Source: a virus. From it: DNA of 38,909 bases. Position 1 is the stretch's first letter. Each line of letters opens with the position of its first letter. The translations under genes and the position numbers were made by a program. Positions 30,305-37,637 of this stretch are shown one piece after another. The stretch is from the IMG/VR virus record IMGVR_UViG_3300020562_000001, positions 1 through 38,909 of that record. One strand, written 5' to 3'. The notes beneath the pieces were generated by a model. It was not told the origin of the DNA, ran no database searches, and was given only the letters and a program-made list of their open reading frames with translations.

Positions 30305-31005
30305 TGGCTACGTTTGCCCAGCTAAAGCAGCGCGCGCAGAACCTTGCACTGAATGATGATGATACTGAGGCTGGCCTGCACGTAAACGATGCGCTTGTAG
30401 ATATCGTCGTTGGCGCGCAGCTTCGCGTTGGACAGGTCGACGCGCCTCTGGTGATGGGCCAGTCGGTGTACGATATTTCGTCCGATTGGTCGATTTCTGA
30501 CTTTGGCGCGCTTCAGTATCTTGAGTATCTTGCGCTTGGCTCGACGTACTCGTACATCTTGCAGCCGACAAGTGCGGATGAGATTCTCGCGTTGAATGCG
30601 ACGAATCCGATTGGCGCTACTCGACAGTACGCTTTCTTGGGCCTTGATCAGATCCGGTTGTGGCCGACGCCGCAGCAGACGGGTGACATTCTGAAGGTCT
30701 ATTACTCGAAGGCTCCGGCTAGTCTTGTTGCGGATGGGGATATTCCTACGGACATTCCTTCGCAGTGGCATTGGCTGATTACGATTGCTGCTGCTTCTCG
30801 GCTTGCTGATGCGGTTGGCGAAGATCAGAATCTCAGCAGCGCGCTGGATACAAAGTTTATTCTCGGAATGGATCGCTTCCAGAAGTGGCTTGGTCGTCGC
30901 CAGGGCCGCACGGCGCGAACGATTCAGACGGGTTACTTGCGGAATCCGCGTCGCCCGTTCCACGATCCTTCGACGTATTACTCGTTTACTCAGCGGCAGG
31001 GCTAG
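30304..31005 (+). CDS. Head-tail adaptor (tail tubular protein A/gp4-like)
   Basis: 233 residues, GTG start overlapping the preceding stop as TAGTG. The pattern is that of podovirus adaptors: helical start (FAQLKQRAQNLALNDDDTEAG), RLWPTPQQTGDILKVYYSKAP, DIPTDIPSQWHWLITIAAASRLADA, and a C-terminal FQKWLGRRQGRTART. It likely attaches below the portal ring and carries the nozzle. Its position, just before the 672-residue tail protein, matches the T7 gp11-gp12 order. Confidence 0.75.
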   Translation: MATFAQLKQRAQNLALNDDDTEAGLHVNDALVDIVVGAQLRVGQVDAPLVMGQSVYDISSDWSISDFGALQYLEYLALGSTYSYILQPTSADEILALNATNPIGATRQYAFLGLDQIRLWPTPQQTGDILKVYYSKAPASLVADGDIPTDIPSQWHWLITIAAASRLADAVGEDQNLSSALDTKFILGMDRFQKWLGRRQGRTARTIQTGYLRNPRRPFHDPSTYYSFTQRQG

Positions 31006-31008
31006 CGC

Positions 31009-33027
31009 ATGGCCGGTACTGTTCAGTACGCAAGCCACGCTAACTTTTTTAGTGGCATTGTTAGTGACGTTCCGCGCCACCTGATTCCCGAGGGCGCTGT
31101 CTATGATGCTGAGAACATTGTCATTACGAACTCTGGTTCTCTCGCTCAGCGCGGCCCATCAATTAGCGCGCTAGACAAGCAGACAAGCCTTGCGCCTGTT
31201 GAGATTGGTGCGCAGAAAAGCGCCAGTCCTGATGGGCGCAGCCGCCTTTATACGGTTGGGCTTGCTGCTGGCGCTCTCCAGTTTGGGTCTATGGAGTTCT
31301 CGTCTGACCCTAAAACGATGTACCAGTACAACAGTACGATTTCTGGTTCAAACGTAGACTCGTACTCTATTTATGGTGACTCGATTGTTTTCCCCATTAC
31401 CGGGTCTGGCGTTATGGCTTGGTGCGGCGGCGCTGACTTTCAAGAGTCCTTTGAAACGTACGCAGCTAGCGGCGTGTCGATTACTACGTCTGCTGGCAAT
31501 AATCAGATTATTGTTGGGGCTGCTGCCGTAGCATCAATCAAGATTGGTGGTTTCGTATTCCTTTCAAATGGGGGGACTGACGAGTACACGGGTCGAGTCG
31601 TTGCGGCTGGCGGATCAACTATCACTGTTGACCCGGCCCCGATCAATCCACGCACGGGCGTAGCCGTAACGACGTACACAAGTATCAATTACTATCCCGT
31701 CCTCCCGCAGGTTGGAACGCGAAACGATGGACAGTATATTTCTAGTGCTGGTTGCGCCGGCGTGTTCTCTAGTGGTGGTGATTCGCGCATCCTTATGGGC
31801 AACGTGTCGATCACTGATGCGACAAGTGGCAACGTGCAGTCTCACCCGAACCGTATTGTTTGGAGTGTTCGCGAAGCTGGGGACACAACTGTTGCGAATT
31901 GTGATGGCTTAGTCCAGGCTACGCGCGCTGGTTTTCCGGCGCTTAATTATATTGATGTTCAAGATATTGAGCAGATCGTTGGTCTTGTCCCGATTGGTTC
32001 TGGCAACATGCTGGTTCTTGGATCGAAGAATTGTGTGATGCTAAGTGGTTATCTGCTTACGCAGTCGGGTGGCGCTACTAATGCGAGCTTGAGTCGTGGT
32101 GGTATTACGGCGAACATTCGAGCGTTCTCTCAGCAGGTTGGTTGTTTGTCGGCTAAGAGCATTCAGCGTACAAGCGCGGGTGTGATGTTCGCGTCTTCTG
32201 ATGGCGTGTATTTGACTGATGGTTCTGCTCTTGTGAATACGATGACTAAGAAGATTGCTAATTCTTGGGGTAATTTCGCGTCGGCATCTAACACGTTTAC
32301 GTTTGACGCTTCGACTTTTGATGGGGATGGCGTGTTTGGCGCTGGCGGATCGTTTGGGGTTGTGTATGGTTCGGCAAACATTAATGATTCGCATTACTAC
32401 ATTAGTTTGCCTACGGGCGGGTACTTGTGTGATCTTCGTAGCCAGTTTGGTTGGACAAGGGTTACTTCTGGACAGTTGGAAATTGCTTCGTCTACGAGTG
32501 ACGCTGATCAGACTACGAATCGTATTTACGCAATTAAGCAGGGAACGTCTACGGCTTCTGCTGGGTTTGATCGAGTAATTCGCATTGACCCTGTTGTGGT
32601 TCCGATTGAGGGTTCGACGGATGCGGATGGTCAGCGCATTAATTCTACGATCACTACTCGCGCGTATACTGATGGTGATCCTGCGCAGAAGCGTAGGTAT
32701 CGGCATACGCTATTGACGTACGATGTTTCTCCTGGGTTGTCTACGTATCCTAATGCGACGACGTATCCTTCTGCTTTCTTGTATCCGGGGGCGAGCAACG
32801 GAGCGTTTGTGGTTAACGTGACGAAGGGGCTTGACGCTACTGGTGGCTCGTCTACTATTGGTTCTATTACTCCTACGAGTACGTCTGCTGGCGTTAGCCG
32901 GTTTGATCATCAGAGCCTTAGTCAAGCTGTGACGTATACGATTTCTACTGCTGGTTTTCCAACGTCTTTTTCTATGTTTGAGGTTACGAACGGATTTAAT
33001 CAGTTGCGCCCGGGTCGAGTTGTCTAG
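31009..33027 (+). CDS. Tail nozzle-like protein (tubular protein B/gp12- or gp10-like)
   Basis: 672 residues, almost all beta, rich in Ser, Thr and Gly. The start has YDAENIVITNSGSLAQRGP, as in podovirus nozzle or DNA-stabilisation proteins. Strand-turn units follow, such as IVGLVPIGSGNMLVLGSKNCVML and FASSDGVYLTDGSALV, likely a beta-propeller, with a smaller C-terminal domain after ~550. ATG is three bases after the adaptor's stop. It forms the tail tube end and probably anchors the fibres. Confidence 0.75.
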   Translation: MAGTVQYASHANFFSGIVSDVPRHLIPEGAVYDAENIVITNSGSLAQRGPSISALDKQTSLAPVEIGAQKSASPDGRSRLYTVGLAAGALQFGSMEFSSDPKTMYQYNSTISGSNVDSYSIYGDSIVFPITGSGVMAWCGGADFQESFETYAASGVSITTSAGNNQIIVGAAAVASIKIGGFVFLSNGGTDEYTGRVVAAGGSTITVDPAPINPRTGVAVTTYTSINYYPVLPQVGTRNDGQYISSAGCAGVFSSGGDSRILMGNVSITDATSGNVQSHPNRIVWSVREAGDTTVANCDGLVQATRAGFPALNYIDVQDIEQIVGLVPIGSGNMLVLGSKNCVMLSGYLLTQSGGATNASLSRGGITANIRAFSQQVGCLSAKSIQRTSAGVMFASSDGVYLTDGSALVNTMTKKIANSWGNFASASNTFTFDASTFDGDGVFGAGGSFGVVYGSANINDSHYYISLPTGGYLCDLRSQFGWTRVTSGQLEIASSTSDADQTTNRIYAIKQGTSTASAGFDRVIRIDPVVVPIEGSTDADGQRINSTITTRAYTDGDPAQKRRYRHTLLTYDVSPGLSTYPNATTYPSAFLYPGASNGAFVVNVTKGLDATGGSSTIGSITPTSTSAGVSRFDHQSLSQAVTYTISTAGFPTSFSMFEVTNGFNQLRPGRVV

Positions 33028-34553
33028 TGGCTAAGGATTTTGATTCGCCGGCGATGCCTTCGATAAAGCCGATTGCTGAGCCTCCTGATCCGCGTGTCAT
33101 TCCGCTTGATCGTCAAGAGTCTTTGACGCATAACCAGGTTGAGCAGATTCGGTTCGGGTTGGGGGATACGGGGCCGTTGGCTCAGGCTGTGATGAACTCG
33201 AATATTTCTTCGCTTCAGAAGCAGTTGGCTACTGGTGCGATTTCGTGTTTGTCTACTCGTCGTCCTGCTGATCCTGTGCAGGGTCAGATGATTTTTGAGA
33301 CTGACACTAAGCTTACGTATTTTTGGGATGGGACGGCGTGGGTTACTGGTACGGGTAGTGGTGCGGTTCTTACTCCGGTGGGTACGATTGTTCCGTATGC
33401 TGGTACGGGTTTGTCTACGCCTGCTGGCTGGTTGTTTTGCGCTGGGCAGGCTCTTAATGCGGTGACTAGCCCAGAGTATGCGGCGTTGTATGGCGTGATT
33501 GGGAATCAGTATGGTGGTACGAATAATACGAACTTCCAAGTGCCTGATCTTCGTGGTCGAGTTGCTGCTGGTCGCGACGACATGGGCGGCACGGCGCAGA
33601 ACCGGCTAACTACCGCCGGCAGTGCGGTTAATGGTGTACTGCTTGGCGCTAATGGTGGTCTGCAGAATCGGACTTTAAGCCTTGACCATGTTCACTATGG
33701 ACAAGGCCAAGGCGGGAATATAGCGGCTGCCATTGGTGCCGTAAATAGTCGTGTTGACAGTATTGGTTATATCGCTGGAGGCGTTACCGGCCCCGGATCT
33801 GGAACGTCTACTTACGCTATTGCTGGCGGATATTTGGGAACAGGCAATGCTTTTAACCATTACACGCCTGTGTATGGACAGACGAGCGGAATGAGTGCTA
33901 ACGCTGCGCCTGTTGTTAATACCGTTCAGCCAACGATTATCACGAATTACATCATCAAGGCTATTGCGGATACCGTAACTGGTTATGCAGGCACGACTCT
34001 TACGGGAGCTGCTGGTGGAGATCTTACTGGAACCTATCCGAACCCAACGATCACGAACATCACGAACGCGCCTATTTATAACAGTAATACGACGGTAAGT
34101 TTCCGCACGTCCAGCACTGAGCGCATGAGCATTGACGCTAGTGGGCGCGTACGTAAACCGTTTCAGCCCGTAGCAACAGTTTATAGAACAAGTAGCCTTG
34201 GGGCCGGGGCCAACATTGGTTGGACTGGGTCGTACATAAATACTGGGAGTATGTTTCCCGGTGCTGGCGGCGTAAACTTTACGGTTCCCGTTGCTGGTAA
34301 TTATTTGTTTTGTGTACAGGCAATGTCTGACAATAATTCAAATAACATTTATATTGATCTTTACAAGAATGGTGTTAGGGTTGATTATTTGCGCACTTAC
34401 GGTTATTCGTCTACAAACGCCCACAAACAGATTTCGTTTCAAGTTGTTTTGCCTGCTGCGGCAAATGATTATTTCTATTTTCGCAACGAAGGCTCAACGC
34501 TTTATGGCGACAGTGCCGGATATTCTAATGCTCTAGTTATGCTTGTATCTTAG
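33027..34553 (+). CDS. Tail fibre/collar protein with C-terminal beta domain
   Basis: 508 residues, GTG start with a TAGTG overlap. An N-terminal virion-binding helix region (~1-75) leads to a collar domain at about 112-190: GTIVPYAGTGLSTPAGWLFCAG, TSPEYAALYGVIG and NFQVPDLRGRVAAGRD. Then comes GAAGGDLTGTYPNPTI, a repeat found in many phage fibres, and a C-terminal C1q/TNF-like jelly roll (~380-508; GVNFTVPVAGNYLFCVQAM, NDYFYFRNEGSTLYG). It likely binds the host receptor. Shares the collar module with the protein at 22521. Confidence 0.85.
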   Translation: MAKDFDSPAMPSIKPIAEPPDPRVIPLDRQESLTHNQVEQIRFGLGDTGPLAQAVMNSNISSLQKQLATGAISCLSTRRPADPVQGQMIFETDTKLTYFWDGTAWVTGTGSGAVLTPVGTIVPYAGTGLSTPAGWLFCAGQALNAVTSPEYAALYGVIGNQYGGTNNTNFQVPDLRGRVAAGRDDMGGTAQNRLTTAGSAVNGVLLGANGGLQNRTLSLDHVHYGQGQGGNIAAAIGAVNSRVDSIGYIAGGVTGPGSGTSTYAIAGGYLGTGNAFNHYTPVYGQTSGMSANAAPVVNTVQPTIITNYIIKAIADTVTGYAGTTLTGAAGGDLTGTYPNPTITNITNAPIYNSNTTVSFRTSSTERMSIDASGRVRKPFQPVATVYRTSSLGAGANIGWTGSYINTGSMFPGAGGVNFTVPVAGNYLFCVQAMSDNNSNNIYIDLYKNGVRVDYLRTYGYSSTNAHKQISFQVVLPAAANDYFYFRNEGSTLYGDSAGYSNALVMLVS

Positions 34554-34560
34554 GAGAATT

Positions 34561-34821
34561 ATGCCAAAGTTCACAATCACCATTACTGACGTAGAGGCGG
34601 CCGCCTTAGCTCATGTTATGGACGACCCGCAAGAATGGGCGCAGAACGCCATTACCCACCGCGCTTGTATTGCTACTGATGAGATCGTGGCGCGAGAAAC
34701 AGCACGCATGATTGCCGACCCGAACATCACACAAATCCCCGCCACCGCTGCCGAGATCGTCATGGCAGCAGAACTTCCAGCACCGCCCAGCATAGATCTT
34801 CCCGTGCTGCCCGAAGCATAG
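34561..34821 (+). CDS. Small protein following the fibre gene
   Basis: 86 residues with an AGGAG site before ATG 34561. Starts with a beta strand (KFTITITDVEAAAL), then a helix (HVMDDPQEWAQNAI), and ends with a Pro/Ala-rich tail. Small proteins of this kind often follow fibre genes and may aid fibre assembly, but no family is firmly recognised. Confidence 0.65.
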   Translation: MPKFTITITDVEAAALAHVMDDPQEWAQNAITHRACIATDEIVARETARMIADPNITQIPATAAEIVMAAELPAPPSIDLPVLPEA

Positions 34822-34822
34822 G

Positions 34823-34828
34823 TATACT
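34823..34828 (+). promoter_or_regulatory. -10 box TATACT, leaderless-type promoter
   Basis: TATACT ends seven bases before GTG 34836. No Shine-Dalgarno site. It starts the ejection-protein group. Confidence 0.6.
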
Positions 34829-34835
34829 ATTAGTC

Positions 34836-35093
34836 GTGGCCTCTACACTCTACTCCGCACAGCGCGTAAACTTCAAACCCTCCGCGCCACAGAATAGTGC
34901 AATGACCGATCCCAAGAAAGTCTTGATCGAGTCGTTGAAGAAGCTTGGCGAGAAGAGTACGCAGAAGATTATGGATCAGTCGCCTGCTGCTGTGATGGGT
35001 GCCATTACGAATCCTAAGGATGTTGCTGGTGGGATGAAGGGTAATCTTCTTGGTGGTGTTGAGACTCGCGCTCGGATGATGGGTGGGCGTTAG
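34836..35093 (+). CDS. Small virion-type protein
   Basis: 85 residues, GTG start after a leaderless-type -10 box. Basic and helical with Gly/Met turns (DPKKVLIESLKKLGEKSTQK, GGMKGNLLGGVETRARMMGG). It overlaps the next gene as TAGTG. By place it may be a small internal virion protein. Function unknown. Confidence 0.6.
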   Translation: MASTLYSAQRVNFKPSAPQNSAMTDPKKVLIESLKKLGEKSTQKIMDQSPAAVMGAITNPKDVAGGMKGNLLGGVETRARMMGGR

Positions 35094-36241
35094 TGGCTCC
35101 TGCTATTAAGATTCCTAAGCCGGGGAAGACGGGTACGCCGAAGGGAATGGAAGGCGTACGGCCTGGTTCTTCTCAGGCGATTAAGGCTGGGTATAAGCCG
35201 CCGAAGCCGCCGAAGCCGCCTGCGCGTCCTGGTGGGGCTAGGGTTCCGTTTGCCGTAACGCTTGACCCTAGTAAGGGATCGACGTTCACTCCCGCAGCAA
35301 AGGCTCCGGCCGCGCCGCCTGCCGCTGCCGCCACCCCTCCGCCCCCCGCCGCCCCAACAACGCCATTCAATTATGCGGACGCATTCCTTGCCGACCCGCG
35401 CTTCGCAACTGGCATGGCTGGCATCACACAAACACAACTCGGCATTGGATCCAATTACGGATTCACGCTGAATCGCGACACGACTGAAGGCTCGCCCACT
35501 AAGGGCATGGTGTTGTATCGAGTGCCGGGAACCGATCCGGGCAAAGGCAATATCACTGGTCGCGTTGATCCTGTTACTGGCGCGTTTACATACGTTGACC
35601 CTTCGGGGAAAGTCTATGACGTTACGAAGCTAGAGCTTGACGTTATTCCGATTAAGCGTGGCGAGGCTGGGTATCTTGAGGGATCGCTTGGTCAGGCGGC
35701 GGCTGGTAGTGAGAAGCAGCAGTTTGCGATTGGGGATGCTGCTGCTCGGGCTGGTGCGCGTCGTAGTGGTATGCGCGCGTCTTCTGCGGTCGCTGAGACG
35801 CAGGCGCTTCAAGATGCGCTTCGCAGGTTGAATGTTGGCGCGGCTGGCGAGCTTGCTGGGACGACTAATCGTTATGCGGATCTGTTGAATACGATTTTTC
35901 CTGATCTTGTGAAGAGGGCTGGCGAGTTTGTTGCGCCGCCTGTTGAAGCGCCGGCTGCTCCAGAAGCGCCTGCGGCTGAGGCTCCGGCTCCGGCTGCGCC
36001 AGAGTATCTTGGGTATAACCAGGCTCCGACTCCTCCGCCCGGTACGCTTGGTGCTGGGCCGGGTGGCGCGTTTATGACGCTTGTTGGTGATATTACGCTT
36101 GAGCGGAATACGACTGATAAGGCGATCCGTGAGGGTCTTCGAGCGTTCTTGAAGAATCCCGCTTACCAGTTGAGTCCTCAGCAGATTCGATACATTAATT
36201 CGCTGATTACTGGTCGGTACAAGGGCAATAAGAAGTATTAG
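35093..36241 (+). CDS. Putative internal virion (ejection) protein, Pro/Ala-rich
   Basis: 382 residues, GTG start. N-terminal ~100 residues are Pro, Lys and Ala-rich and probably disordered (KPPKPPKPPARPGG). A beta-rich centre follows (GMVLYRVPGTDPGKGN, VDPVTGAFTYVDPSG), then a helical segment (SAVAETQALQDALRRLNVG) and a second Pro/Ala linker. The end is a helix (IRYINSLITGRYKGN). First of three large proteins placed where ejection proteins sit. Function in DNA delivery is inferred. Confidence 0.65.
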   Translation: MAPAIKIPKPGKTGTPKGMEGVRPGSSQAIKAGYKPPKPPKPPARPGGARVPFAVTLDPSKGSTFTPAAKAPAAPPAAAATPPPPAAPTTPFNYADAFLADPRFATGMAGITQTQLGIGSNYGFTLNRDTTEGSPTKGMVLYRVPGTDPGKGNITGRVDPVTGAFTYVDPSGKVYDVTKLELDVIPIKRGEAGYLEGSLGQAAAGSEKQQFAIGDAAARAGARRSGMRASSAVAETQALQDALRRLNVGAAGELAGTTNRYADLLNTIFPDLVKRAGEFVAPPVEAPAAPEAPAAEAPAPAAPEYLGYNQAPTPPPGTLGAGPGGAFMTLVGDITLERNTTDKAIREGLRAFLKNPAYQLSPQQIRYINSLITGRYKGNKKY

Positions 36242-36246
36242 GTTGG

Positions 36247-36252
36247 TACACT
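36247..36252 (+). promoter_or_regulatory. -10 box TACACT, leaderless-type promoter
   Basis: TACACT, preceded by TGG (extended -10), ends six bases before ATG 36259. No Shine-Dalgarno site. Confidence 0.65.
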
Positions 36253-36258
36253 AGACTC

Positions 36259-37611
36259 ATGCCAAGTTTTAACATTGACAACCGCGCCCCCTCTCAGGTT
36301 CTTGGCGATCCCAATTCTGGAAAAACTACTACCTTTAAGATGGTTCAGGGAAAGCGTAGGCCGCAGGCGCAGGCTGCGTATAAGGCTCCAGGGGCAACGC
36401 CGGCTGCGACGACTACTGCTGCTGCTCCGGGCAAGACTGCTGCTCAAAAAGCCGCTGAGAAGAAGGCTGCCGCTAAGAAGGCTGCCGCTAAGAAGGCTGC
36501 TGAAAAGAAAGCTGCTGCTGCTGCGGCGGCGGCTGCCGAGCGGAATCCGCTTACCAGTTCGTTTAAAACTCCGAATGAGCTTCGCGCTGAGGCTGCTCGA
36601 TTGGCTGCTATGGGGTCAGCTAGCGAAGAGTCGCTTCGTACAGAGTCGGCCGCTCAGCAGCGCGACATTAGTGGCCTTAGTACAGCGTTGACTGGTCGCC
36701 TTGCGGGGCTTGGCAATGAGTATGCGGCGACGCTTGGTGGTCTTACGTCACAGTACGGCCAGCTTGCTGGGCAGGCGCAGAGTGCTGGCGAGTCGCAGGC
36801 CGCTGCTGCTGGCGCTCCGACGAGTATTGCTCCTGGTGCTTCTCCGACGGTTGCGACGACGATGGCTGCGCTTGGTGCGATTCCGGCTACGTATGCTCCG
36901 GCTGCTGCGATGCGTGGCGCGATGCTTGGTGGTGAGGCGCGTGCTGCTTTGACGAAGGCGCTTGCGGATCGAGCGACGAAGATTAGTGGGGATACTGCGA
37001 AATACTTGTATCAGTTGCAGCAGGATGAGATGAGTAAGGCTGTGGCTCAGGCTGCGTCTGCTCAGAACGCTGCGCGGCTTGCTCAGAGTGGTGCGGCTGA
37101 GAGTTGGAATCAGCAGGTTGATGTTGCGAATATTGGGATTCGGCAGCAGAATGCTAATACTTCTGCTCAGCGTGCTGCGGCTAGTGCTCTTGCTGCTAGT
37201 GGGAAGGGCGCGAAGGCTAAGCAGAAGGCTATTCGTGATATGCAGACGGATATTCTTTTGAAGCTTGATACGTGGACTGCGCCGGATGCGAAGCCTTCGG
37301 GCAATAAGGAGTATACGGTTTACTTTACTGGTGCTGACGGTACTCTTGAGGAAGTCCCTAAGAAGATTGTTGCTGCGTCTGAGAATGAAGCGCGCACAAA
37401 GGCGGCGGTTAATGTTCCGGCTGCTTACTCTGCGACTATTCAAGTTGAGGAAGGCAACGCTGTGGGGCGTGCGTATACTTCTGCCGAGTTGACGAATAAG
37501 CTTGTGACGCTTCTTGTGCAGCAGGGTATGAACAGGAAGAAGGCAATTAATTGGGTTCGCGCTAATGTTCTTTCTGGTACTGCGGCTGCGCCTGCTTATC
37601 CTACTACGTAG
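36259..37611 (+). CDS. Putative internal virion protein with histone H1-like Ala/Lys repeat
   Basis: 450 residues. Residues ~60-95 are KAAAKKAAAKKAAEKKAA-type repeats like the tails of histone H1 and bacterial HU extensions, a likely DNA-binding arm. The middle is Ala/Gln-rich helix (YQLQ... type; LYQLQQDEMSKAVAQAA at ~252-270), and the C-terminal ~110 residues contain a small beta domain (KEYTVYFTGADGTLEEVPKKI) and a final helix. Preceded by a leaderless-type -10 box. It may condense or guide DNA during ejection; this is inference from composition and position. Confidence 0.65.
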   Translation: MPSFNIDNRAPSQVLGDPNSGKTTTFKMVQGKRRPQAQAAYKAPGATPAATTTAAAPGKTAAQKAAEKKAAAKKAAAKKAAEKKAAAAAAAAAERNPLTSSFKTPNELRAEAARLAAMGSASEESLRTESAAQQRDISGLSTALTGRLAGLGNEYAATLGGLTSQYGQLAGQAQSAGESQAAAAGAPTSIAPGASPTVATTMAALGAIPATYAPAAAMRGAMLGGEARAALTKALADRATKISGDTAKYLYQLQQDEMSKAVAQAASAQNAARLAQSGAAESWNQQVDVANIGIRQQNANTSAQRAAASALAASGKGAKAKQKAIRDMQTDILLKLDTWTAPDAKPSGNKEYTVYFTGADGTLEEVPKKIVAASENEARTKAAVNVPAAYSATIQVEEGNAVGRAYTSAELTNKLVTLLVQQGMNRKKAINWVRANVLSGTAAAPAYPTT

Positions 37612-37625
37612 TGGCGCTTAGGCGC

Positions 37626-37631
37626 TAGAAT
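37626..37631 (+). promoter_or_regulatory. -10 box TAGAAT, leaderless-type promoter
   Basis: TAGAAT ends six bases before ATG 37638, the start of the giant gene. No Shine-Dalgarno site. Confidence 0.65.
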
Positions 37632-37637
37632 ACGAGC

